This document shows, piece by piece, positions 10,604 to 22,405 of a stretch of DNA of 64,000 nucleotides. The notes beneath the pieces were generated by a model. The model was not told the origin of the DNA and ran no database searches. It worked only from the letters and a program-made list of their open reading frames with translations. The DNA comes from Scenedesmus sp. ARA3 (taxonomy: Eukaryota; Chlorophyta; Chlorophyceae; Sphaeropleales; Scenedesmaceae): positions 18,440 to 82,439 of the forward strand of contig RWJK01001651.1 in the NCBI GenBank assembly GCA_004335835.1. Reading direction: 5' to 3'. The position numbers and the translations under genes were made by a program. Every line of letters starts with the position of its first letter. Within the stretch, counting starts at the first letter, position 1.

Positions 10604-13600
10604 CGTACAAAGGGATGTCCAATCGCCTGCAGATCTGTTTGCTTATATTCACAACATCAGCAGCTCTGGCGTTGTGTGGTAGCTCTGCACTCAGGCTGTT
10701 GTGTGTCCCAGAAGACCTTTCAGGTGCTGCAATGCAGCAGCTTACGCTTCTGTCAACAGCGTCTGTCATATAGAGATCATGTCAAGATAAGGCGTATGAT
10801 TCCGAATGGTTGGGGCGATTGGATATGTTACGCTACTGGCAGATCGTTGCAAGCCTATGCAAGCTTTCTACCGTTGCCAATGCCGTTGGATGAACCACTG
10901 CCAACTTCGCCTCACCACCAGGCCACACATCCAATGGCAACAGCACCAAGGCATGTGGTAGCGGGGGCCAGCCTGTGATAGGCAGGTGAACAAGACGTCA
11001 GCCTTATGGGATAGAAAAGAGAGGGAAAGCGGCAAATTGCCACGCCAGCACAGCGTATCGTAACTTGGCACGGCGCGCAGCTACCAGCACGCTACGACCT
11101 TGCGGACTTGCCACTCCCTGGGAGTACATAACCCAGCCTCAAACCACAAATTGTCAATGTGATTTTGTCAAACTGATTGATGCAAGCCTGCACCAGGGCC
11201 ACGCAGCTGTGGGCACTGACGATCCGATCCGACGAACACCGACTTCGTTCACGAGGCGAGCTGCTGCTGCGGTGCCATAACTGTTCCACGCGCCAACGCG
11301 TGAAGGGCTTTGCCCATGCAGCCGCTGTTGTGACGCAGCACAGCAGGCCTGGTCGCCTGGTGTCACCTGACCGTGGCAGCTGCAGCTGCACTGGCTGGCA
11401 GCAGCAAAGCAGCACACACAGCACTAGTGCTGCAGCTCTTTCATGCACGCCCGGGACTGCAGTCCAGCATGCCTGCATGCACCTGCAACACGCCTGCTTG
11501 CACCTAGAAGCACCACACACTCCAGCAGCCCCCATTTACCGCCCCTTGTCGCGGCATGCCATGCCCACACTGAACAGTATGGGCACATGGGCATCGGTTT
11601 GGTGTTTTGACCACCCCTGGCACACACACCCTTCTGCCAGTGCATCCCCTGGCGCACCCTTGCGCATCATGTGTATGCAGCGGTTGGCAGCAGCACCATG
11701 CACAGCCCCTTGACTGTCTAGAAAACGCCCCACGCCCCATGGGGTCTGCTGACACAGACCCCAAACTTTGGGGAGTTGAACTCCCCACACAGCCCCCACT
11801 CTGCCCACACCATGCATGCCATGTTGGCGGGTGCACTCGCAACCATTGCGGGTGGGTATGTGGGTGACCCACTGCATCCACAGCTTTGAGGAGGGCATGC
11901 AGGCTCAGCTCAAATGGAAAGACACAGCATGACGTCAAGCATACATGTATGGTCGCAGAGCTGGCACTGCACAGCTTGGCACTGCACAAGCTGACAAAGC
12001 AGCTACTCTGAGCAGCGCCCAGTTGGAGTAGTAGTAATCCAAGCATGCAGTGCGGCTTCAAGCTGTTTGAAGTTCAAACATATATGGCACTGATGAGCAT
12101 GCATGTTTGGGCATGCAGCACAGAAGACAACATGATGCCGCAGCCGCGCAGCATCCGTAGATCATGGTGTTGAATGCAGCAGTCAGCAGCAATACTGCGG
12201 AAACTGCATCAGCATATGATGAGGGATGCAGATAACGACAGCTGAGGCATGAGGCAGCTCTCAGCAGCAAGCATCCAACAAGAAATGGTATCAACACATG
12301 CGGAGGCACCACATGGCTGAACACCACTCTTCGGGTTTGCAAGAATGAACAAAAGATGGTTGAATGATTAAATGAAACAAGACCGCCGCATGGATCAAAC
12401 TGCGCCTGGCACTGAAGCACGCATTGTTGTGCTTGTCAGCAGGCAATGCTCTGCTGTCGATGCACATGCACATCCTGTGCAGAGCAGCAAACAGCAAGAA
12501 GAAGCTGAAGGCCGGCCAGCGGTGTGGCTCACCACTTTGCGTGCCATTGAAGGAGCCAATGTGTTGTTTGCCAACAACCATACCATGCCTGTTGATGCAA
12601 ATGCTGTGCTGTGTGGCAGCACAAGACAGACGAGGATGTCCGCCTGAAAACTCAAGGCAATAGCCTGAACCACAGGCTGGGATCCCCCGTACAGGCGAGT
12701 TCATGGAACAGGAGCCCTCCGCCAGGGAGCGCAATGATCTTGCAATAATGATTGATCATAATGATTGATCATAACCACTGGGAAAGTGCCAGGTATGCCA
12801 AAAATAGCCTGAAAGAAGCCACACCACAACATGGATCACCACCACCAACCACCTAGTGAGCATAAACCCAATCCTAGCCAAACAGATCCGTTCAAACCAG
12901 TTTTAAACCATACAAAACTATGTTACATATACCCTGCACCAGACATCCCAACCAATCAAACACATCAAGCTGTTACAAAAGTCCCAACCAAACCAAAATG
13001 AAGGTCTCATCACAATGCCAACAGACTGCATGAAGCGTAACTCGAAGAAAGAAAAAACGTGACGAGCGCATGAGGAGACAGGTCACAAGATAATGAAGCG
13101 ACAGGCACACCACTGATGTGATGTAACCGTGCCAATGCTGTCAGTAAACCGATGCAGCCCTCCATTGGCATACGCAAGGGGTGCGTTGAAAGGAAGGTGT
13201 GCACACACGGAACGCTTCAACTCAACAGCTGCCATGTAAGGCCACACTGCTGTTGTGCAGCACTCAACCTGCAGCTTGGGAAGACCACAGCTAACATGCA
13301 CCGCATGCGCTGACCACACAGCACCAGCGCCGCTGTCAGTGCCAGCAAAAACAGCTGCCAGCCCAACACGTGCAAGCATATGCGCACAGCATGCCAACAA
13401 CGCGCGCGCAGCATATGTGCGCGCTTCGCTGTGAGGGCGGCAAACGTGCGTGCAGCCAACATGCGCACAGCTTACAGCTCAAGCTGCCGTTTCAGGTTGA
13501 CCGTACACTGCATGTTGCAAGTACAAGTATGCCGACTGTGATAACAGCAGCGCAGCACAGCACCAGGTCCAGGCCTTGTGCTGCTGTCAGCTCAAGAAGC

Positions 13601-14170
13601 CCTATCACTACCACATCCTTCATTGTGTCATGCTTGCATCAAGCTACTTGCAGCACCCTGCACTCACAGATATCCAACTGCTCCCAGCGGCAGCTGCTGC
13701 TGCAGCAATGCTGTGAAGGCGCAGCTAGCACCAGCTGACCACTCATCTTGCATATGATAGTGGCTGTCCATCAGCGCAGCTGCACCAGAGTATCAGGTCA
13801 ACCCAGCACTCAAGCGCTGCACCAAATGGTACAATATACTGCAGATTCATCATGTGTAGGGCTTTGAACAGGCCAGCAGCTATATGAGAAGGAAGGCTCA
13901 CCAGCACCACGTCAACTGCCTGCCGCTGCCTGGTCAAGACACCTGCTGTAATCACGCGCAACAACCCACGCTGCAGTCGCTCCTACGAGCGCTGAATTCT
14001 GCGACCACTGTTCCTGCCAGTGCTGTTTCCTGCAAACGCCTGGGCAGGCGCCCCTGCAGGGATGATCGCTGCAAGGCGCGCCATCTACTCTTGTACGCGC
14101 TGGCTGCTGCAAGCACCAGCTGCTGCAGGCACCGCTTCCTGCAAGCGCAGATCGCTGCAAAGCGCCCCAT
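10604..14170. other. Long convergent intergenic region, no supported gene
   Basis: About 3.6 kb between the 3' ends of the BuGZ/SUF4 and ALY genes. No frame shows a recognisable domain or a consistent exon chain. It holds two adjacent inverted repeats (11741-11786), a 13-bp direct repeat containing TGATTGATCAT (about 12745-12772), and an AT-richer, A/C-biased stretch (about 12850-13015) unlike the rest. Near 13980-14170 short imperfect repeats resemble the ALY terminal exon region. A mobile-element remnant is possible but neither target-site duplications nor a coding domain are visible. Confidence 0.5.
11741..11786. repeat. Two adjacent perfect inverted repeats
   Basis: GGGGTCTG/CAGACCCC with a 6-base spacer (11741-11762), followed 7 bases later by GGGGAGTT/AACTCCCC with a single-base centre (11770-11786). 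Either strand could fold into two short hairpins. Confidence 0.85.
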
Positions 14171-15879
14171 CTACTCCTGCATGAAGTCGCCCTGGGGTGC
14201 GCCCCTGCCCCTGAAGCTGCCACCTGCTGCCGCTGCTGCTGCTGCCTGCTGCGCCTGCCTGCTGACACTGCAGCAGCAACACACATGGCAGTGGCGATGG
14301 CAGCGCAAATTTAAATGTAAGAGGGTGCGCAGTAGCAAAAGGGTGATGCAGCAGGTGTGGCAGAGAATGCTTGCACCCTGGCCGGTGTTGCGGCAACTCA
14401 ATTAGCAGGCTGCACGCCCCACCAACACAGCCCGCAGCACTGCCAGGTACCAGTCTAGACAGCAGTAGCGAGCACTGACGCGTGGCGCTGGCAAGCCCTG
14501 CCTGCAGCAGAACCACATGCGACTGCACGACAACCTGCAGCCAGCCTCGCACTTGATGCCGCTGCTGCGCGCCTTCATATGTGTGCGCGCACAATACTGC
14601 GCTCCCACCACCATGATGCACACAGCAATGAAACAGCCTCGCCGACACAGCCTAAACCACAGCGGCCGCACTCACTTGATGCCGCTGCTGAGGGTCTTAA
14701 AAGTGCCCCGGGGCACTGCGCTCTCCACGACCTCGATGCTTACGACAAGAAGTCAACAGCCTCAGTAAGGCGCAAGCACAGCAACTGCACTCACTTGATG
14801 CCGCTGCTGAGGGTCTTGAAGGTGCCCCGCGGCACTGCGTTCTTCACAACCTCGATGCTCAATGCTGAGAACAACAACAATGACAGCCTCAGTAAAGGAA
14901 ACTGCTGCGGCCGCACTCACTTGATGCCGCTGCTGAGGGTCTTGAAGGTGCCCCGGGGCACTGCGCTCTCCACGACCTCGATGCTCATCTTCTTGTTGTC
15001 CAGGGCCACGTTGTTGTAGCGGTTGAACGCCGCCAGCGCGTCGCTGCGCTTCTCAAACACCACATATGCTGTGCCCATGGAGCGCCCGCTGCAAGCGCAA
15101 AAGAACGTGAGCACAACAATGTCAGCACAACACGAAGTAAGCCATGTGCGAACGGCGGACGGTACGGTGATCATGGGGAGCCCGCTGCAACAAACAAAGA
15201 AACAGGAGGTGGGAGGCAGGCAGCAGGTGTAAGGTCAGCGCAGTGATCTTCTTGTTGTCCAGGGCCACGTCGATGTAGCGGCTGAACGCCGCCAGCGCGT
15301 CGCTGCGCTTCTCAAAGACCACATATGCGGTGCCCATGGAGCGCCCGCTGCAAGTGAGAAGACAGTAAGAAAAACAGCAGCAAGCAGGCGATATGTCAGC
15401 AAGGCACATACAGGCCAGTTTGTCGTAGTGGATGCCGGAGTCCTTGATGGTGCCCACTGTGCTTAGTCACCACAACGCCCTGATACACACACGCGCCAGC
15501 GCACCTCTTGATGTAACACACAAGCCAGAGTCCTTCATGAGGCAGACACCAAGATCTAATGAAAAGAGAAATGCCGACAACAAACTCATCAGCAGTCTCG
15601 CCTCTTATCGTAGTGGATGCCAAAGTCCTTGATGGTGCCCACGCGCATGCCACGCAGTCGCACCGACTCTAGCACAAACACACGCTGGAGTGCTGTGCCC
15701 GCATGTCGAACACAACATTCACAGCATGCTCAGGTAATTGACAACATGAAGCAGCTCATCGCACCTCTTATCGTAGTGGATGCCTGAGTCCTTGATGGTG
15801 CCGACTGTGCCGAACAGCTCCTGGATGTCCTCGTCAGTCACCTTGAAGTCCAGGTTGGAGATGAAGCTGCGAACGTGAC

Positions 15880-15913
<34 letters not shown>

Positions 15914-16960
15914 GTGTCAGTGGCGGCAGCAGCACGTGATGTGCTCGCAGGTCACCTCAAATAAGCGGGTCAGAGGTGAAGCTGCAGGGGGTAGGCAGGT
16001 ATGAGCGCATGGCAAGTTCACAGCCGGATCTAATCCATCGTGACACGGCACGCTGGCAACAGGAGTGCCAGATCAGCAACAGCAGCTGCAGTGGAACAAC
16101 TCGAGACACATCACAACCACTCACAGCTTGGAGGATGTGCTGCTTGAAACCACGGAGCCGTCAAAGAGGTCGTTCTGCCACTTGCCGGACTGCGGCGCTG
16201 GTGCTGCTGCTGCAGGCACGGCAGCAACAGCAGCAGCAGGCGCAGCCATGGGCACGCCGCCTCCCATGCCTGCTGCCATACCCATGGGGCCCATACCCAT
16301 GCCCATAGGGGCGTGGTAGGGGGCCTGCTGCATCATGCCGGGGTGCATGTTGCCCATGAATCGAGTCTGCATGCCGCGTGGCATGCCCATACCCATGCCC
16401 CTGCCTCCCATGCCACCCCTGCCTGCCATTGGAGCCATACGCATGCCCATGCCCCTGCCTCCTGCTGGGCCCCTTCCGCCCATCTGCGGGCGAGCGCCAG
16501 CGCGTGGCACGACGCGAACATCGGGCTGGCTCTTGGGCCGCTGCTGCTGCTGCGATCGGGAAAGGCAGGGGCAGGGGGTGCGCGGGCAAAAGTCAGGTGG
16601 TTGACAAGGACAACTGTTAGGGTCTACAGGTCCCGCAAAGCAGCAGAGCATGTATAACTAAACAGTAATTATGCTTCTGAGCATCGTACACAACGATCGC
16701 ATGGCCCTGCGCACCTTGCCAGCACCAGGCTTGGCTACACCGCCCTTGGGCTTCAGCTGTACGCCAGTGCCCTTCTTTTGCTGGCCAACTGCAGGCTTGG
16801 CTGCTCCCTTGCCCCCTGCACCCTTCTGCTGCGTGCCCGGCTTTCCAGCCTGCTGCCTCTTCTGCGCGCCAGGCTTGCCTCCAGCCTGCTTGCCTGCTGG
16901 CTTTGTGCGGCCTGATTTCTTGATCAGGTCATCCAGGGACATGTCCAGCTTGTTTGACAT
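14171..16960 (-). CDS. ALY/REF family mRNA-export adaptor (THO complex subunit 4)
   Basis: Exons 16715-16960, 16125-16549, 15765-15866, 14921-15088 and 14171-14267 join in phase to about 345 residues. The start MSNKLDMSLDDLIKK is the conserved N-terminal UAP56-binding motif of ALY proteins. A Lys/Gly/Gln-rich region and a long Gly/Met/Arg-rich linker follow. The single RRM (about residues 224-300) is split between exons 3 and 4: RNP2 lies in LFISNLDF, and RNP1 in GRSMGTAYVVF at the start of exon 4. The C-terminus (GGSFRGRGAPQGDFMQE) is a short RG-type tail lacking the usual UAP56-binding helix at the very end. Family members load onto spliced mRNA with TREX and hand it to the nuclear export receptor. 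Introns 3 and 4 carry multiple ghost copies of RRM exon ends. Confidence 0.93.
14545..15653 (-). repeat. Ghost exon array inside the ALY RRM introns
   Basis: Downstream of exon 3, its 3' end (GTIKDSGIHYDK) recurs at about 15600-15650 and 15415-15460, and more weakly at 15500-15543. Upstream of exon 4, its 5' part recurs at 15250-15352 (acceptor plus RNP1, ending at NKK without a donor). Downstream, its 3' part (SAVPRGTFKTLSSGIK with a GTGAGT donor) recurs at about 14793-14863 and 14672-14742, with a decayed copy near 14545-14612. Only the complete exon at 14921-15088 keeps the frame from exon 3 to exon 5. Confidence 0.85.
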
Positions 16961-17666
16961 ATTGGCGGGTCGATCGAGAAGAAGTGAAGAGCAGAGTGTG
17001 TTGCACAACAACGAACACCTTCGATCTGTAAAGCTAGTCAGTGCAGGTGATAAGGCAATGCTTGTCGTGTCTTTGGCGTACAGCTGAGTTCAAGGCACGG
17101 AGTACTGTCACCACAGCATTGTCATTTCGCACCTCTGCTGGGGTTTTATAGCTGCGCTGATTGCTCCTTAACCTGTTAACACTGTATTAACGTTGCTCTA
17201 GTACCTGTTTAGTTGTTCTTCTGCTTGTCAGAGGCTGCTGGTGTCACCCAGTCTTCTGCTGGACTTCAGCTTGCCTGTTGCTGAATACGTGTGTTCCGAT
17301 CCCAGGCTTGCAGCCACCAGCTGTTGTGGGTGCTTCTGTGTCCAGATTGCCCCTAGCTGTGCAGGCAGGCAACACAGCACAGCAGTAGATCCAGACCTGC
17401 CCTCCACTGCAGCGGGTCATTCAGCTGCACACAGCACTGCTGCCGCATCTGCATCGTACGGTCACATGCTGACAGCCTGAAGCACAACAAAGATCCTGGT
17501 GCGTAGCAAAGCAGCTGGAGGGGAGGCGCTGGCGCTGGCAGTGACAATTTGCCATCGAAGTGTGCTCAGCGGAGCACTTGCAGCCTAGCAGAGCACATTG
17601 GCTGGCGCTGTCAGCTGCATTGCTGTGGGCCTCATCCTTCTGACCAGCCATTCAACAAGCACCTGA

Positions 17667-17713
<47 letters not shown>

Positions 17714-18181
17714 CGCAGCAGCGACAACAGCATCTGATAGCTGGTGTTAGCGCTGAGGTTCACACACACCAGCCCAGCGCAGCCGCCCGCGAAGCAGCAT
17801 ACCCGTTGCTGTGCGATTATCCAGCAGCACGTGAAGCAGCCAAGGCCACGTGTAAATTGACCTGAAGATCTGCAGCTGCAGGGAGAGAGACCAGGGGCGC
17901 AAGTACACAGCACAAGCAGGCAGCAGCAGGCTTGCAAAGCTGAAGACGGCCACGCAGCTGGGCCCCTTGGAGCCGTGTGAACAGTGAAGCAGTGCGGGCA
18001 GTGTGAATGACAGATGGGCCAGGCAGCAGTATGTGTGCCTCACAATAAACGGTTGCTTTGTAGACAGCAGCAGCAGCAGCTAAGGACACGAACTCTTCGA
18101 GTGGAAGTAGCAACACGCATAGAACAGCAACGGCAAGCCGGAAGCAGCAGCACGCACTGCGGCGTAAGACAGTAGGCAAGC
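16961..18181. promoter_or_regulatory. Divergent promoter region between ALY and the Arg-Ser-rich gene
   Basis: About 1.2 kb between two start codons facing away from each other. No coding exon is recognisable. It contains TTTATA near 17144, a short AT-rich patch with TTAAC/GTTAAC words (about 17165-17195), and a (CAG)14 tract at 17671-17712 that may lie in the leader of the plus-strand gene. Confidence 0.4.
17671..17712 (+). repeat. (CAG)14 tract upstream of the Arg-Ser-rich gene
   Basis: Uninterrupted CAG units followed by interrupted ones, about 470 bp before the start at 18182. It is outside any supported exon. Confidence 0.9.
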
Positions 18182-19155
18182 ATGTCAGACAGCCAGCGCA
18201 ATGGCGGCAGGGCAGGCCGAGACGGTGGCGGCAACAGGGAGGTGCCAGGCAGGGAGCAAGACAGCAGCCGCGGCAGAGACCGCCCACGCACTGCACCGCA
18301 GCAGCAGCAGCAGCAGCAGCAGCGGCCACGCTCGCCACCGCGCAGCAGCAGAGGTGACGACAGAGACAGAGACCACCGCAGGCCGCTGTCACCTGGCAGG
18401 CGCCTGCCGCCGTCCCCCAGGCACCGAGAGCCGTCCCGCGAGCAGCAGCAGCAGCAGCAGCAGCGGCGTCCTGAGTGGGACGAGCGGCAGCAGCGAGGGC
18501 CGCCGTCCCCACACGGGCCGCTGCCGGCCCTGCACAGCTTCCCACGGGACAGGGACAGGGACAGGGATGGCCCGATGGATGGCCCTGGTCGTGTAGGCGG
18601 TGGTAGTTACAGGGACGGTCCTGCTTGGGACCGCAGGGACAGGGACAGGGGCCCAGGGCCGGGGGCTTTTCCTCACAGAGAGCCACCGCGGGACGGCAGA
18701 GATCCTCACAGGGACTACTGGGACAGGGACAGGGACAGGGACAGAGATAGGGACAGGGACAGTGGCGGCTACAGAGGGCCACCAGGTGGCCCCAGGCCCT
18801 TTGCAGACGGCTGGCGCGGCGGTGGTGGTGTCCCGCCGCCTCCCGCTGTAGCGCGAGAGCGCAGCAGCAGCCGCGAGCGCGGCCGGGGGCCGCCACAGCA
18901 GCAGCAGCAGCAGCAGCATGGTGTGAACGCTGGCGTTGAGGGCGGCAATGCGTTTATGCTGCTGGAGCGCTTCTTGAGCAAGCACGAAGCCTTGAGGGTG
19001 AGTGGGCATGCAGCTGCCGCGTGTACACCCATGCTCAACCCTGCTGCTGTTGTCGCTGCTGTGCTGCACACCACAAGCTCACGCACAGGCCACAAGTGCC
19101 CCAAGCCCAGCCAACGAGAACACAGTGCACCTCCAGTACTGATAACATAGTTACC

Positions 19156-19202
<47 letters not shown>

Positions 19203-19285
19203 TTGTTTTTCTCGCAGGCTACCATGGCCCCAAGTGCCAGCCAACGTGCACATGGTGCACCTTCTGTGCTGATAACATTCTCACC

Positions 19286-19343
<58 letters not shown>

Positions 19344-22300
19344 CTGCTGCTGCGCTGCCTATTTGTACACGCGCAGGCCACCATTGCCCCAAGCGCAGCC
19401 AATGTGAACACGGTGCACCTGCAGCGCAACGACGCGCTCGGCTTCATCAACGTGCAGCAGTGGCTGGCGCAGCACCTGCGGCTGGAGCTGCAGCTGCTGG
19501 CAGGCACATATGTGCTAGTGCCTGCGCATGACATCCCGTTGCTTGGTGAGTTGCATAAGAGGTGTGGCTTGCATATTAGTGAGCAGCAGCTGCACACCTA
19601 GGGCGGCAGCTGCAGCTGCTGGCCGGCACATATGCGCTGTGCCCATACATGACATCTCCATGGTTGGTGGGTTAGCACAGAGGTGTAGCTTGCCACACTA
19701 GTCAGCTGCAGCTGCAGTGGCTTGCACAGCACCCAGGGTGTCAGCTGCAGCTGCCGGCAAGCAGATATGTGCGGGTGCCTGCGCACGGCATCGCGCTGCT
19801 TGGTGAGTTGCGGCCGTTACTGCTGCTGCTGCTGCTGCCAGGTGATGGCGGCGATGCGGAGCGTGCAGCGATCCCTCTGCGGGTGCGGCAGGTGGCTGCA
19901 GTGGAGCTGCCGCCAGCAGGCTTGCAGCAGCAGCAGCAGCAGCAGCAGGCTGCTGCGTCGGCGCTGGTGCTGCTGGAGGGTGGCGGGGAGGTGGCTGCTG
20001 GGCGGCTGGTTGAGGCGCCGCTGACAGACATGACGATCGTGCCAGGTCACCAGGTGAGAGAGAGTGAGAGCAAGTGAGAAGGAGTGAGGATGTGTGAGGG
20101 ATTTTGAGAGAGCAAGTGACTCAGAGGGTGGTGGAATTGGAGGCGGCGCTGACAGACATGACGATCGTGCCAGGTCACCAGGTGAGAGTCTGTTGGTCGT
20201 GGTGTCTTATGTCTGCTAATCTCGTGGTGTCCCGTATCTGCTTATAGTAGTGTCCCATGCCTGCTGATCTCGGAGTGTGCTGCTGCATGTGCTGTGCTGC
20301 TGTATGCGCTGCGCGCCTTCTTGCGCGCAGGAGCAGTGCTGCGAGGTGGCTGTGCTGCAGTGCCAACAACCGCTGGCAGATTGGGCAGATGGTGCGGCAA
20401 TGGCTTTATTGGCCCTGCTGTGTGCTTGCTGCTTTCCTTTGCGCGCGCAGGAGCTGTGCTGCGAGCTGGCGTCGCTGCAGTGCGAGCAGATGGTGCCGCT
20501 GCTGACGCTGCAGCAGCTGGCGCACACGGTGTGGCGGCTGCAGCTGTGCACCGACTTGGAGGGCATGATCGCCGCATTTGACAAGGTGAGCTGTTTCCTT
20601 TCTTGATCAGCCAAGCAAAAGTACAAGGCATCTTGGGTTGAACGCTCGCTTCCATGTATGGCGTGTGGCGGCTGCAGCTGGGCACAGACCTGGAGGGCAT
20701 GATCACCGCTGTGACAAGGTCAGCCGTAGTTTTTTCCTTTATTTTTCTACAAGCAATAGTACAAGGCTTCTTGGTTTGGATATTTGCTTCCATGTATGTG
20801 TATGACGTGTGGCGGCTGCAGCTGTGCACCGACTTGAGGGCATGATCGCCGCCTTTGACAAGGTGAGCCACCTCTTGCAAACCGCGCTGGCGGTTGGATG
20901 TTTCTTTCGATGTGCATATATGTCTCAGCACTGCACAGACCTGGAGGGCATATTCACCGCCTTTGACAAGGTGACCCATTTACGCCGCGCTGCGCTGACA
21001 CTTACTGGTGCTGTCTGCTGATGTCTGGTCATGCTGCACATGCCTGCGCTGCGCTGTGCGCTGCTGCCCTGATGGTGCTGCGCTGCTGTTGTAGCATGCT
21101 GCATGTGCCTGCGCTGCGCTGCCTTGCGCTGGCACGTGCCCGTTCTGTTCGCTGCATGTGTCTGCAGCGGCAGCAGCAGGGCCTGCGCAGTATGCGCCTG
21201 GATGCGGACACAGAGCGCAAAGCTGACATACAAATCGCTTCTCTGCTGCTGTTATGCAACATGCCTGCAGGAGCCTAGACGACGCAGCCACGCAGCATAT
21301 GACACCACTGCTGACTGCCCTGCTGCTGACCATGTGGCTATGCTGCTGTGCTGCTGTTGCCTCAAGCCCCTGCAGGAGCAGCAGCATAGCCTGAGTGAGC
21401 TCGGCCTGGAAGCGGACACGCAGCACAAATCAATGCTGCTGACTGCACTGCCGCTGACTGTGCTGCTGTGCTGCTGTTGTTGGCTCATGCCTCTGCAGGA
21501 GCAGCAGAACCTGAGTGAGCTGGGCATGGACGCAGACACGAAAGCCAATGCAGCCGCCAACAGCTACGCGATGATGCGGGCTCGCATCCAGCAGCTGCCA
21601 CAGCCCGCCTTCATCACAGAGGTGAGGCGCGCATTTGCTTTCCTTTCATAACCCAGCTTGGGCTCAGAGCATGTGGCTGCGCACTCCTCATTTTGTGCTA
21701 TTAAATGCCTCGTTCAATGCCGATGTGCTGAAGATATTAATTGCTCGGCTGCCGCTGCAAGTGCTAGCGTTTGTGAAGCAGCAGCGTAGGGGCCTGGAGG
21801 GGCTCCAGCTGCGGCTCATTCTGGTTCTGACCGCCCCATGCACTGCTGGTATTTTTGTGCGCTGCTGCTGCAGGTGCTGGCCTGCCTGAGGAGCTACCTC
21901 ATTAAAAGCTGATGTGCTAACGATTTTGATAACTCTGTTTTGTGTATTGCTGCAGGTGCTGGCGTATGTGGAGCAGAAGCCGAGGGGCCCTGAGGGCCTC
22001 AAGCAGCGGCTGAATTTTGGTAACAACCAATCCATGCGCTGCTGCTATAATTGTGTGTGCGCTGCTGCTGCAGGTACTGGCATATGTGGAGCAGCAGCCT
22101 GGCCGCATCGAGGAGCTATCGCACCAAATGCTTATGTGTTGGTGTTCTCTAATGTTTATATTTGGCTGTATTTGGCTGCTGCTGCAGGTGCTGGCGTATG
22201 TGGAGCAGCAGCCGGGGGGGCCTGAGGGCCTGAAGCAGCGGCTGGAGGCAATGGACGCCACCTGGCAGCAGTACAGGCAGGACATGATGGCAGGCAAGCT

Positions 22301-22370
22301 GCCGCAGCATCTGCCGCAGCAGCAGCAGCAGCAGCAGCAGGGCTTTTTGGGTGCCATGGCGCCAGCTCCT

Positions 22371-22405
<35 letters not shown>

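Noticed and set aside
11424..12061. Overlapping minus-strand frames in the 10.6-14.2 kb gap
   Set aside because: No start context, splice chain or recognisable domain; composition is like non-coding neighbours.
17817..18896. 359-codon minus-strand open frame rich in Cys, Pro and Arg
   Set aside because: It is antisense to exon 1 of the Arg-Ser-rich gene; the repeated RDRDRD codons keep the reverse frame open.
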